Below are positions 34,712-46,826 of a DNA stretch of 64,000 bases, piece by piece (position 1 is the stretch's first letter; each line of letters starts with the position of its first letter). The position numbers and the translations under genes were made by a program. This DNA is from Gonapodya sp. JEL0774 (Eukaryota; Monoblepharomycota; Monoblepharidomycetes; Monoblepharidales; Gonapodyaceae), in assembly GCA_027604505.1 (NCBI GenBank), contig JADIIX010000038.1, positions 1 through 64,000 of the forward strand, in the 5' to 3' direction. The notes beneath the pieces were generated by a model, which worked only from the letters and a program-made list of their open reading frames with translations, ran no database searches and had not been told where the DNA came from.

Positions 34712-36234
34712 CTAGGACAGCAGGAAGCTCCCTTGGAATGACCTTACAGCACCCAGCATCCATGCACTCCAAAACCTCCAAACAACTCGTTCGGCGGTTC
34801 CTGCAACGCTCAAAGCGTGCTTACTCGAAACATTCGCCGCGATAAACGCGTCCTGAGCCCAGGGTGCATCGCCCGAATTGAGAGGAAATCGAATACCCGC
34901 GCTGTACCCGAGTCGTGCGAGGACCTCCCGCTCCACGTTCGCCAACAGCTTGATCGGCACACGGCAAAGTTGCATTCCTGCGATAGTGGAGCTGGTTATG
35001 GGGGTTTGAACTAGGCTCGCTTGCACCGGCAGCGGAATCGTCGCACACCTAACAGGTTGAGGCATAAGAGAAAAGCGGTGGATTGGTGAATGAGAATCAT
35101 GAAGACTCCAATGAAGCAAGCTTCAACCGGATAGAAGCATACCATCGCCGCAGTGAGCATGGGCTATCACAGACGTATTTGTTCGCCGCGGCTAAACACG
35201 CGAGGAGAACGAGCGCTGGATCAGTGTGGATGAAGCAAGTACTCCCAACGCTCTGACACAAGCAGATCGATGCTCTAGACGCTGGGTCATCGTAAATGCG
35301 TGCTACGTAGTTGAAAGCGAGGAGAATGACGGGAAGTGCGGCGGTGACTGCTGCAGTAGGTGAAGGGAGATTTTGACCCATCTGCACAAACCAAAATAAA
35401 GTCTGAGAGATGATACCACAGCAGATGATCTAGCAAACTCACTGATGTAGAGCGAGCAAGGCGCAGTTGTGCAACTCCCGTGGGATGCAACAGGTGGTAG
35501 AGGAGAATTGCAACATTTGACTGCACACGCGGTTGTTCGAAGGCGGGTGTTGGCAACGAGTGGATGTTTTGCTTTGTGCATATGGACTCGTCACGTGTAG
35601 AAATAGGGTTTGGGGGTGTTGACGGCGGGCTAAACTGGCCCGTCTCCCGGTTAAATATCGCAGAGGACACCGACCCTCTGGGGACACCTGCAGTCCCCAA
35701 CCCTTTTGCGACCCCATCATCCGTGTGGTCCGAGATACCAGCGGGAAAATCTTGGGATTTAAAACGAGTTCGTTCATTTTTGTCCATCCATGACGGTTTC
35801 TGCTGGTGGGCCCTGTTGGCCCGCGGTCTGTCTACGTGCTCCCTGAACACAGCGGAGAGGAGCACCGCCAAAATATCTGGGGGCACGAACGAGGCCAATG
35901 TAGTAATGTTCGTAGATGTAACGTCCTGATCCAAAATTTTTGCACTCATGATTTCCATTGGCGGTGTTGGAACATGATGATCGTTGTTCCCTGATGAGGC
36001 TTCGGCGGGACGACACCCCCGGAACTGAACGTCATCGACAATCGTTGAGCCCCGGTCAGCTACCACGGTGCTCCTCAAGCATGCCGACCTTTTCCGTGGA
36101 GCCAAATCTTGCTCGATGGAGCGTTTCGTTCCACACGAATTCCAAGTGCCGTGAGCATTGAGAAAACCCACGCCCGCGTTCCAAATTGGCACCGGCGCCG
36201 CAGCTGCATAACCAAAAGAGTAAAGGACGTTCAT
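34712..36234 (-). CDS. Cyclin-domain protein, Pho85-cyclin-like (tentative)
   Basis: Three minus-strand exons (36234-35443, 35381-35128, 35048-34712) join in phase to 460 aa. The N-terminal 230 residues are disordered. The candidate cyclin fold spans the exon junctions: TAALPVILLAFNYVARIYDD, PALVLLACLAAANKYVCD, and IKLLANVEREVLARLGY, which correspond to helices 2, 3 and 5 of PCL/Pho80-type cyclins (a partner helix, the LAxKYxxD helix, and the LNxxExxxLxxL helix). If correct, it would activate a Pho85/CDK5-type kinase. The second donor (GTTGAA) is weak but in phase. A divergent cyclin is the best reading; other all-helical folds are possible. Confidence 0.55.
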
Positions 36235-37338
36235 GGCAGAAGGGTGACGAGCGGATCAAATGATAATTTGATCGTATGAGCGGATGGGGTATAAGTTGGT
36301 CCGAGTGGGGAAGGCGGGGATTTGGGAGTGCACCGAGAGAAATGAAAGTCGGGAAGACAGGGGAATAGATAGAGGCAGGGGCCGAATGTGGAGTTGTAAA
36401 ATAGCAGAGAATATCGAGCAGCCCTTGGAGGCCCCTTGGGCGGAAGCCGAAAGCCCACTGAATTATACGGGGAGGCATGTTTGAGGTCACCGCTGTAAAC
36501 AAACAAAGATTCTCCGACCAAAGAAGGATCAACCACACCCTCACACCTCCGAGACCGCCCCCGACCCAGCACTCCATCGTCCCCAATCATGCAAAATCTC
36601 CATTTCTCTGTTATATTAAAACACTCAAATCCCACCAGCGACTCCTTCTCTGTTTGCTGAGACAAGTCCTTTGTGGTGAGCCAAATATCTCCCATTCAGG
36701 GCATGATGTTAATTCTGCACTGAAGCAATGTAGCGCGTCGGAGACACAAGTGAGGCGTTTATAGCTATCCAATTCGCATCTTTACAGTCATTGCGTATGA
36801 TGAAATTTGTGTTTGGATAATCCCGGAATTGCACTCCCTCCCATAGCGTCCAAAATGTCACATATTTTATGTATGTCTATGCTTTTATCCCGGAAAGGGC
36901 ATCAGAAGAGTTCCATCTTGAGCGATACAAAAAACAAATTGTTGATGACACATGACGATTGAATGTCGGTGCGAACGGCAAAACTTGAGGCCCCGTCTGA
37001 CGCCATCAGAGGCCTTGAAGGCCTGAATCCAGGATCCCACCGACCCCCGCCGGCAAAATCAAACAGCTGAGACAGATGCTCAATCTTCAAAAAAAAAAAC
37101 AACAAAACAACACAGTCCCACGGACAGGAAAAAGAAGAAAAAAATTCCTGCATCCGAAGATACTGCTGCGCATGACCACATCTCTTCGGTTTCTGCAGAG
37201 CCTTTATTATTCGCAAATATAGATTCCTCAATTGTCTGTACAGTATCACACTCCAACGGACGAAGTCCACGGTAAGCACGGTGGTTACCACCCACCACCA
37301 CCACCACCATTTCAAAATAACTACAAGTCCCTCTGCGC
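36235..37338. other. Intergenic region between the cyclin-like and COA8 genes
   Basis: No supported gene. It holds simple-sequence tracts: an A run near 37087-37098, GAAGAAAAAA near 37132-37144, and a CCA/CAC repeat near 37290-37310. It probably contains the 3' end of the COA8 gene and the cyclin-like gene's promoter. Confidence 0.45.
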
Positions 37339-38320
37339 TCACTTCCCCACCACCTCCCTTGCCGCCACCACATCGACCACCTTTCCCCCCTTCCCACTCC
37401 TCACAACCTCCCTCATTTTCCGTCCCCACCCTGCCACCGCGGCCCTCAGACCAATCGGTATCAGTGCAGCATTTGCCCGCCAATACGCACGGGTGAACGC
37501 AAGATGGCGGGCGTGGGTGGCGTGGAGATGGGAGCGATAAAAAGGTGAGAGGTGGGATGGAGTAGGTGTCAGTTGGGAAGTGGACGTGACTTGATCAATT
37601 CGGGGAGGAAGGAACACAAGCGATATTGAGTTGTGGGGCAGGCGACAACTGTTAGAGCAGACACACGTGCAGACTCGTGGAGTCGGCTGAATCACACTGT
37701 CAAATACACATCCACACACACACAAGCCAACGTTCGCAAGTGTGCTCTATTCACCACATCCCCGATTCTGTGACTGCACGACGTCCCCGCCGACGGTCCA
37801 CACAGCTGGCAATTTGCAACCTCTGAGCATTCAAACGCCTTTTCATCCTTTCTGGCCCAGTCCCACCATATCTCGACCCTTGGCACTCACATTCTTCAAT
37901 CCACCGTTCCTTCTCCCTCTCAAATTCTCCGTTGCTTTTCTCCCAAAACTCATGCGACCACTTCACCAGCTCCTCCCTCTTCTCTCTATACAACCGTTCA
38001 GCGGGTGTTTCATTGTGCGGAATGGGAAGGACGATGAGCCGGATGTGGGAAACCGGGTGGGGAGAGGATGTGAGGGGAAGGGTGGGGTGCGGAGGAGGTA
38101 ACGGAATGGGATGTGTCGAGGTGGAAAATGTTTGGGAATGTGGCTTGGTGGCGCTGGTGCTTGAAGGAGACGTTTCCGCTTGAAGGAGATGAATGAGAGA
38201 CAAGGAGAAGCCACTCAGCAATGAGACGAACGTAGGGATAACGAAACGGTCTTCAAGCAGCAGAGTTATGGATGAGCACCACGAGCCCCTTCGTGTACCA
38301 TCGTGCAAATCTAAGTCCAT
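37339..38320 (-). CDS. COA8: COA8 / APOPT1 homologue, mitochondrial cytochrome c oxidase assembly factor
   Basis: Animal COA8 is a mitochondrial factor that supports complex IV assembly. Two minus-strand exons (38320-37891 and 37589-37339) splice in phase to 226 aa. Exon 1 carries IRLIVLPIPHNETPAERLYR followed by ELVKWSHEFWEKSNGEFERE and KERWIEE, matching the family core (PENExPxExxxRxxRxETxxWNxxFWxxxNxxFxxEKExFI). Exon 2 supplies HLSPFYRSHLHATHARHLAF then TRAYWRANAALIPIGLR, which corresponds to the C-terminal FYKxFLxxNxxxHxxYNxxWYxxN block. The C-terminus is basic. The N-terminal 70 residues before the core look unlike a targeting peptide, so the true start may lie in an upstream exon not found. 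The intron is 301 nt. Confidence 0.75.
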
Positions 38321-39494
38321 ATCATCCCGCCTGCTCGTATGGAGAGTTCCCGCGTTCGGATTCTAATCTTGTGATGCACCGCGGCACTTCCCCACGCTGT
38401 GACCCCATCACTTTCGTCCTACCGGCAAGATTTCATCCCACCGCAGTCCAAGTGTGATCCTTGAGAGGACCCCTGACTTACGCCGGCGATACCCTTCAAC
38501 GCTTCTATTCCGTCTTCGCAACACGTCTCACCCCAACAGGAACGACCGGAGCTCCAAACAAGCCCCTCTAACAAAGAGGGTACCAAGTCCTCAAAGCTCC
38601 CGTATGCTCACCTTGCGAATGTAATCGCTGCCTCTTTCCCTCACGGTGCTCTAAAGTGCCTCCCAATAGCGAGGTCGTCTTGTCCCCACAATCACAAGCC
38701 CTACTCCGCGGGTTATCCAGCAGTCGTTTAGACGCTATAAAAAACTGTTGTTTTTTTTACAGTGTGAGAGGTGGTGGAGGAGTGATGGTGGACACATCGG
38801 CACCACAGGAAGAGCACCATGAATCGCCATGAATCCACAAAAATGTCAGCAAGCGAAACAGATCTTCAGGCACCACTGCCACAAAATCTTTATTCCGCAC
38901 TCACCAGTGTTCTCCTCGCGGCCGCACCCGAAGCTGTCCTCTGACATGTCACCGACCCCAGTGCGCTCGTCCTCGTTCGCGCGCTCGCACCTGCGATCCT
39001 CGACGCCGTTCTAGAAAAAACACCCTCCGAAGAAAGCACAGAAAGCGAGGATGCCATCGAATCGTTGACCCGAGGGGTGTCGGTGTAAAAGTCCCAACAC
39101 ACAGATGGACCGAGTGAAAGCAAAAGACACCCACTCAGCCCCCCAACCCGATAATGAGTCATTCCGTCTTTCACCAAACCGAAAACCAAACAACCAACTG
39201 AAAAATCTTCGTCTTTTCTCTCGTAGTATGTCTAAAGAATAACGACTTCGACTAATACCGACTCGTGTGCAGTACCATTCCACTTGAACTTAGTAAATGT
39301 ATGTACACCGACACTATGTAGCAATCATGTTTCATCTATATTGCCTGATTAGTCTTCAATTGACTCACTCTTCCACTGAAATCTGGGTTTAGTTGTCATT
39401 GGGGCTGCCCGTGGTGGTACCACAGCATCATACTCACAAGAATACACAATCGGATGGGAACCACAAAACTGGAAGCCAAATCAACGATTCGCCA
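38321..39494. other. Intergenic region with an interrupted open frame
   Basis: Apart from the interrupted plus-strand frame listed separately, nothing is supported. Upstream elements of the COA8 gene and of the SET-domain gene should lie here. Confidence 0.4.
38819..39088 (+). pseudogene. Small protein frame interrupted by one in-frame TGA (tentative)
   Basis: From ATG 38819 a protein-like frame runs (MNRHESTKMSASETDLQAPL, then LYSALTSVLLAAAPEAVL) to a TGA at 38942-38944. The same frame continues open for 47 more codons (ALVLVRALAPAILDAVLEK, then TPSEESTESEDAIESL) to a TAA near 39088. Both halves read as one amphipathic helical protein. No intron in phase removes the stop. It may be a decayed gene, a sequencing error or chance. 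The family was not recognised. Confidence 0.25.
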
Positions 39495-41322
39495 ATGGCC
39501 CCCGACGATCCCGCGACATCAATCGCTCTCCACCCAACCCTGGGTCGTGTCGTCGTTGCAAATAGGCACATTTCACTCGGTGAAATCTTTTCCATAGCAA
39601 CCACCACCAGCGCTGGAGAAAAACCTGTAATGACTGTTCCCGGAACAGTCGCCAAAGAGGATCAAGACGATTGTAGGTGGTGGAAACGTGTGTTTATGGC
39701 CGGTGTGGTTGATGTACAATCCGAATATCGTCTCCGCGAAAACGGAAAAGACGCTCGCCTGCTCAAAGTGGTGGTTGCGGTGCTCGCCGCACACCGCATT
39801 GCACCCGCATTCAGACATCCCCCACCAGAAGATGACAGCTGCGGCATCGAGAAAGATTTGAGCTGTCCCATGATGCATCCTGGGGTAACACGGGATGTTT
39901 TGTGGTTCTTCGCGGAGCTGGAAGAAGATAAAAGGGCACGATTCGTGAATTTTGAGTACCCAAAAGATGGATCTTGGTCAGCGCCTTTGGAACAACCGAT
40001 ATTGACATGTTGTGCTGACACGGAATTTCTTTCACAGGATTAATTCCGTGGCTACTTCTCTTGCACAAAAGTGCAAACTCTTTTTGCCAAAGCGTTTCTC
40101 CCGCTTTAGTGATGACGAGCTCGCGGTGGCGATAATGGTTATGTCCACAAACGCTCATGGCACACCAACGGGTGTTGCCCTTTTTGAGAAAGGTGAAACG
40201 CCATTGCAATTAGTTTGGTCCATTTGTATCCAACGATCATTAAGTTTTCATCAGGCTCCAAGCTTGCTCACTCCTGCCGTCCAAATTGCTTACCCTATTT
40301 TGCGCCAGGTTCTAACCTTCTTTCGTACATCGCCCTCCAACCCATACCTTCCGGAGCCCAATGCACAATGTCTTATATTGGATCCGATGATATTGTATGT
40401 ATGGCTTGTTATGGGTGATTGCTGCCATGGATATCAAAACCGATCGCCATCTCACTAGACCTGCGTGTATACCACTCCAATGCGCCGTGCGCTTCTCCTG
40501 CGTACGAAATTTTTCTTTTGCCACTGTGAGCGTTGCGGGGAACCGGATCGACTGAGGGCTATCCGATGTAGTGAATGCAAAGGGGAATGTCTCAGGTGGG
40601 ACACTGAAGCAAACGGACCCAAAGAAGGAGATTATAGCTTGTTGGAAGAGGATGCTCTTCAGAGCGCGTTGAATCAAGGGAGAACTGACTCAAACTCAGA
40701 AGCGCGTCCTGGGTTGATGCAATCATCTGAGTGTGTTCCCACGGCCTCCCAATCCCCCAACGAACCATGGCGTTGCTCGGATTGCCATAAAACATTCCCG
40801 GACACTCATCTCCCTCTCAAACGTGAGCGAGATCTCGGTCGCTCACTGATTTCAATCTCGGAAAATTTCGAAGAGAATTTCGCCTCACCGCTGGCTCGGG
40901 GACCCTTGCGAGAGCTCATGGCCAACATTGAAGCCCTCGCGCTCGAACATCTAGGGTCGAAGCACTGGATATACGCATGGGCATCAATGCTTGGCGGTAC
41001 CATATCCGTTCCCGGAGACAAGACTGAACCCCTCCGTTTGAAAGCATTCCTGGAGTTTATTGATAACCGAGTGGGGCCCGCGAGACCAGATGTCGTTGTA
41101 AAATATCTCGTGGGAATGGCGGACAGGCTTGAGCGAATTGGTATGAAGGGTGATCTCTCAATTTTAGCCGCAAAGTACACAAATTGGCTTAAGGAGCAAT
41201 TTGTGGGACCTGGGACAAGGGCGAGGTGTGAAAAGGTGATGAGAATGGTGGATCACATGTACAACAGCTCAAAGCAAATGGAACGGGCTAAAACGAAGAG
41301 GGGAAAGACTGCAGTTCGATAA
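39495..41322 (+). CDS. SMYD-like SET-domain protein (putative lysine methyltransferase)
   Basis: Likely SAM-dependent protein lysine methyltransferase. Four plus-strand exons (39495-39976, 40038-40192, 40255-40394, 40459-41322), all in phase, give 546 aa. The split SET domain shows HPTLGRVVVANRHISLGEIF at the N-terminus, NAHGTPTGVALFEKGSKLAH followed by SCRPNC (the NHSCxPN equivalent), IALQPIPSGAQCTMSYI, and a post-SET zinc cluster FFFCHCERC...CSECKGEC. A C-terminal alpha-helical region (YAWASMLGGTISVPGD, VKYLVGMADRLERIGMKG) resembles the TPR-like tail of SMYD proteins. The MYND zinc finger normally inserted in the split SET is absent. The start at 39495 is the first ATG in the open frame. 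Confidence 0.8.
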
Positions 41323-41448
41323 CATCTTTAGATTTCGAGGAATTACACTAATGCAGCCTCTTGTACAAAACTTTGAAAATCAAGTGAAAGCAAAACGCTC
41401 ATTCACAAAAATGTATATAACCCCCCTTTCATATCCTTCTTCATTCCC

Positions 41449-44400
41449 TCAGCAAGCACAATCATTCCCATCTTCCCCTTCCTCCCCATCTGAAACCCTC
41501 TCCAATGCATCCAACCAGGCCCAATAAACCATGGATTTCACCCCCAACCTGTCTTCCCGTCTCAGGTGCCCGCGGGGCAACCTCCTCGCGACCTCCGCCT
41601 GCTCCAAGCACATTCTTACACATCTTGGACTCACGTAGTCCATCGCGACTTTGATGCAACTGCGCACGTTGCAAACCTGATGTGCCCATCCTGCGGGAAC
41701 AATGACAGCGTCCCCAGGCCGCTGGTAGATCCGAAGCGAGCGTACATTGTGCGTCATCGCAAGCTGTTGAAGCATTGGGCTTGTTAGGTAAACCCCCTGG
41801 TCATGGATCGCCATACCTGTTGGCCTCGCCTTACGTGCTTGACTGGAAGATAAAGAAGCGGATGCCCACATCTTCTTTCCCCCACCTCCCAACGCCAACT
41901 CCTCCATAAACGCCGACAAACCGTCCAAACACTCTGGTGCAAACAAATCCCAAACTGCTGCCGTCTCAACGGGCATATCCTCAGGCGGAGGATCCGGGCG
42001 ATTGGGGTTGAGCATGGGACCATCCAGCGAGTAGCACAGAATGTTGATGGCATCAGCCATGTCCCAGTGGAGGGTGGTCGTACCGAATCCCTCGGACCCC
42101 ATGACAGATGCATCTGTCGGAGATGGGCCAAGCGGCGGGCTCAATCAGCTTGGTACAACGAAACTTCAAGCGGCAAAGCGCCGCGAACAGATGTTAACTC
42201 ACATCCAATATACAATTTAGGTCCCAGATCGACACCGACCTCCCATCCAGGTAGTCTGCTCGCCAGATTCCATGCACCATCTGGATGCGTTACGGGCTTG
42301 AACGGCAAGTTAGCCATCAAATCCGCATAGTGTCTCGGGAATTTCTTCGAAAAGTGTTCATCCGTGGGCCAGTCCTGCCATGCAGTACGCCGTGAGAACT
42401 CTCCACTCGTAGAAGCATGATGGGATCATACCTTAATTTTTAGCACCTTCAATGACTCGGCATTCTGGGTCGCTTGGCCAAAGCCCTCAAAGAAGTCTTG
42501 CACACTCATCTCTGTTGCGGCACCCGTGGAGCATTCCACCACGCACCCGATTTCCGCTCCATACATGCTGCAGAACGTTTCGGGGCGCCATAGTTCCGGA
42601 TCCAAAAATACAGAGGGCACGACGACGGGTTTGGAAGGACCGGCCAGGGTGGTAGTTGTTGGCACAAGCATGTGTGTAGGACCGTGGCTCCAAGGGGAGA
42701 TGGGAAGCGCGGTCGTGGAGACCTCCTCCGACTCAGATGGCGCGATCCATCCGATACTCATTTTGCCTTCGTGAACAATTTGGCTCAGTTCCTCCCGAAT
42801 CTCGTTCGTGCAGTCCGGCTTGTCTTCCATGGCATCGGCTCCATCACACATCCTCCACGCTTCCTCAATATGCCACACTGGCACCTTCGTAACGCAAACC
42901 CATCTCCCGTTATGACTCTTCCCCTTGCAACCCTTCCCAGTCAGAGTGACGCCGCCTTCTCGGGCTCCCCAGCCCCGTTCCTCCACACATGCCACGCACC
43001 ACTCGGCTCCGCATCCAGCACAAACCCACCAAAGCGCCCAGCAGCCCGCCCCGCAAGCATCACAAAGAGTCCTTGTGCACGGACCAGGCCTCGGAACAAC
43101 TTCGGCCCCGGCAATCCTGACCCCTTCCAGTGTGCTAATTACTGGCTTGAGGATCTGTTTCACATACGGTGCCAGCTGAAGTGCCAATAGTGAATGGTCC
43201 GAAGCTGTTGCGAAGGGACGCGGATGCGGGTTGAGGGGGTTTGTTGGCTCGAGAGTCGGATCGTACCACCAAGCATGCTCAGGTGGAGGTGGCAGGTGGG
43301 AGAGTGAAGGAGAAGACAGTCTCTGATTGGAGACTCGGAAAGAGCGGAGGCCTTTCGGTAAAATAAAATTTGTGTTAACTCAGACGGATCTCATCCGCTA
43401 GCACACTTCCACCGGTCCTGCAGTTATCGTTCACGTACCTTTAAACCGACATCCATCTCCTGTCTGCCTGCCGACACACGCTTTGCATCTCTCAAAGCTT
43501 CTGTATCGCGAACTGTTACACGTGGCACCCTGCGTCTCCCAAATCTCCATTTCGTCGGGGATACATTTCGGTTCTCTCGGACACTCTTCGGAAGAATCAG
43601 AGATCTGTTGGGAATCCGATATTGGCTTCACGTATCCGCGCGAATCCTCAAGCTTCTTGCTAGCGACGTCTAATGGGTACGGGTATAATCTCCCAGGAGA
43701 GGGCCAACCCCAGGGTGGAATCACGGGATCCTGCGATGATTGACGTGAGTTCTCCTGTTTTGCATGGACGGTAGAATAAGCTGTGAGGGAAATGTCACCG
43801 ACGGACACAAATACAAGCCTTACCTCGGCTATGTGTAATCCGTGGGGATCAAGACCTCGATCGAATTTATTGGTCGGTCTGGGCTTGCGCTTCACCTTTG
43901 ACTTCGACTTCTTGGTGTTGGAGGTATCGTCTAGCCCACCACTATTGCCTCCTTCGATGCGATCCGTAACTCCCGTGTCACTCGACCCCGGTTCCAAAAT
44001 ATTCACATCATACTTCGGAAGGACGGGTTCTATACACTCCCCAGATGACTCAGTAGATGGGACTGTGCTAGTGGCATCCTGCGAAAGCACCACGTCCACA
44101 AACCACGCGAGACGATCGGGACACATCATTGGGGATACAAAAGCTGTTTGACTGGAGACAGGCTTCTGATCAAACGTTGATGAGTGGCGAAGAAGTTCCG
44201 TATGCGCGTACAGAGGACCAGGCCCCATCGGATGTTGAGGCCAGTGCAACGCCGGCAGCGATTGCTGTTGCCTCGAATGCCATTGGATTTCCGGTTGGTG
44301 GTGGAGTAGGGGATGGTGAAACATCTGTGCGGGAGTTGGCGCGAGGTGTGCATAAGAATGAGAGTGCCCGAGTGAGGGTGCGGGCGATGGTGCAATCTGC

Positions 44401-46445
44401 GAGAAGTGCGAGTTGGGTGGGAGTGGCGGCAAAGAAGGTGCGGGAAGTATAGGGAGAGATGGAGAAGCCACACGATCTGATTGAGAAAGAAAGACGGGAG
44501 GTACCGGTTCAGGATCGAGGTGGGTCGCTGACATGGAAGAGGGAATGGATTCTGTGTTCTCGAACATCGAGGAGTCTGTCATTGCTGCTGTAGGTGGAAG
44601 GCGAACTTCGGCGATCGTAGAGGTAGTAATGGACAGGGTCTCGTCTGCCGAAACTGGGTCCCTCTGCTTGCTTCTCCTAGCTCCTGCCTTCTTTCTGCTG
44701 CTGGCGCCAGCACCGCCCCCTGGCCGCTTGGCGACAGACAAATGTTGAAATACCTGCACAGGGCTTGAAAAATAAGTCCGCGAATGAGCAACGGGCACAC
44801 GCTGCTTGTCGATGAGGACCACTAGCGGGGCAACAGTGTCAACATCGTTTTGGCCCTCCTCAGAGTCAAAATGAATAACCACGGGTGATGACTCAGACTT
44901 GTCATTCTGACCATTGCAAGCTGGGGGCACAAGATCACCCTGGGCCCGCGTGTGCTCGTCCCTCTCAACTTCCGCCCCCAGTAGCTGGTGCTCCTCCACC
45001 GTAGCCAACTGTGCACCTATGGCCATGCCAACGCCAAAATCTATGTTCATGCCCGGCTCAGCAAATAAAGCCGTAGTCGGCACCTCTGGAAAGCCTGGGT
45101 TCCCTGAGAACGGCCGCTCGACGAATGAGGAGGTTGGATGGATGTTGGGGGGAACAAGAGCATCTGGTTCGAAATCCTCTGCCTGGGCCATTTCAACGTC
45201 AGCCTCCCCGTCCAAATCTATGTCTACATCAATATCCACCCCACGAATCCCTGCGCTCGGGGGACTTGGCGATTCACTTTCTCCTTCAATATGGACGGCC
45301 AGGTCAGAGTCAACAGATGGACCAGTCACCTCCTCCCCGTCACCTTCCACATCCACGTCCTCGTCCGCTTCAGCTATAAGTCCGTCTTCCTTCTTTCCGA
45401 GCAAGGAGATTTTCGGCGGCAAGTCATGTTCCAGAGAAATAGAAGATTTGTGCCTGGGGGTAATTGTGGGACCCACTCTTACCACCGGCACTCGTGATCT
45501 TGTGCGAGACCCATTCTTTCTACCAGCATGTGGCTCCTTCCCATGTCCTGCCGACACCGATAAAGATAGTGTGCGAGTGCGTGCAGCAGCGTGTGCAGGG
45601 GCCGTGGGTGGTGCAGCAGCGGATGAGGATGAGGAAGAGGCAAGACTGTCAATAGAGGCGCGTGGAACGCGCGAGGGAGACGAGGTAGAACGGGTCGGTG
45701 CAGCAGACGGATTCGAGAGGGTTCGTCGGCGCTTCGGGGATGGAAGCCCTGGTAAAGTTGCGCCTGAAGCTAGAACTGCGGCAACGTCTGAGGAGAGACG
45801 TTTTGTAGAGGAACGGGGTTGAGTGGGAAAAGAAGATGGCATCACTGGTGAAAGTGGGGGAAGACGAGGTGGGGAAGGAGGGGATAGCTGAGATGCTTTC
45901 TTCCGGTGGGAGCGGTTGTTGATGCTCTGACCAAGAGCAACGCTTTCCTCGCGGGCCCGACTACCTCTCAACGAGTCCGACTCGGGTCTAATCCTTGATG
46001 AGGATGCGCGGTTGACGGAACCAACTTCAATCGCACCCACTCCATTCGACTGGTGGATAAGTCCGCCCGGAACTGCTCTAGCGCCGCGGTCCGCGCCACT
46101 AGCACCACGTCTGCGGAGTCCATAGTCCTGTTGCGCCAGGAGAAGAGCCAGTAATCGGTCCGCCTCCATCTGCTCGTTGGCCCGTGTCTGCGCAAATCCG
46201 GCGCTGACTCCTTCCGCGGCGAGTTCTTCTTCCACTGCATCCTGTTTTATTTCCACAGACGAGGTGGTTTCTCTGTTCTGGCTGAGTGCTCCCCCGGACG
46301 TCGTCCCAGTTCGCAAACTCTCCGAGTTCGCCTCCAGGATGGACGCAAGAGCTCGCGGAACCTCTGAATCCTGGCCGGAAACAGGCTCTGTCACTATTCC
46401 TGCTACTGGAGTGACGTCTCCGCCGCCTCTGGACGTTCCTAGCAT
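41449..46445 (-). CDS. KDM3/JHDM2-like JmjC histone demethylase
   Basis: Fe(II)/2-oxoglutarate-dependent demethylase, probably of H3K9me1/2 by family analogy. Exons on the minus strand (46445-43824, 43754-43439, 43351-42432, 42374-42203, 42113-41449), in phase, give 1564 aa. The first 870 residues are disordered, with acidic runs and a Ser/Pro-rich stretch. Zinc-binding segments follow: RCKACVGRQTGDGCRFKGLR and CDACGAGCWALWWVCAGCGA with WCVACVEE. The JmjC domain has DWPTDEHF, GPKLYIGYASVM, the iron motif TTTLHWDMADA (HxD) and AGWAHQVCNVRSCIKVAMDY with the second iron His. A 69-nt intron (43755-43823) is in frame and stop-free. The start 46445 is the first ATG in frame; translation remains open further upstream. 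Confidence 0.87.
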
Positions 46446-46826
46446 GTGGTCCCGATATGCGAAGAAAGTGGTCAGAGTGGTGATACAGTCACGCCCCACG
46501 GCTTTGTACTCGGCAGTCAACACCAGGCACGTTCGTCTTTCCACTGGGTGAACAAGTCGGGAATATCTCAATATAGTAACACACCAGATAGCTATGTTCG
46601 ATTTGTACACCTCCACAGTGTAGAAGTCTGTTTCCACAGGTTCAATGCGAGAACACGAAAAAAATATCTCTCACAAAATTGGATCAAACAATTTCGATTT
46701 ATCACTTTTCCCTATGTTCTGTGTCGACCAATTTGCGAATTTTGTGGGGTGAGGCAGGGGCCAAGAATATCATCGATAACTTCTATTCATTACACCGGGT
46801 CCTTGCTACTCTGATCTACGTCAGCA
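46446..46826. promoter_or_regulatory. 381-bp divergent upstream region of the KDM3-like and RECQ4 genes
   Basis: Start codons at 46445 (minus) and 46827 (plus) face apart. The minus-strand frame stays open through part of this region, so the KDM3-like 5' end may extend here. No core promoter motif was recognised. Confidence 0.35.

Noticed and set aside
45160-45180. GGTTCGAAATCC, a B-box-like word
   Set aside because: It lies within coding sequence of the KDM3-like gene, without tRNA structure around it.
44126-46551. Several long plus-strand frames opposite the KDM3-like gene
   Set aside because: They mirror low-complexity Ser/Pro/Asp codons of the minus-strand gene and contain no domains.
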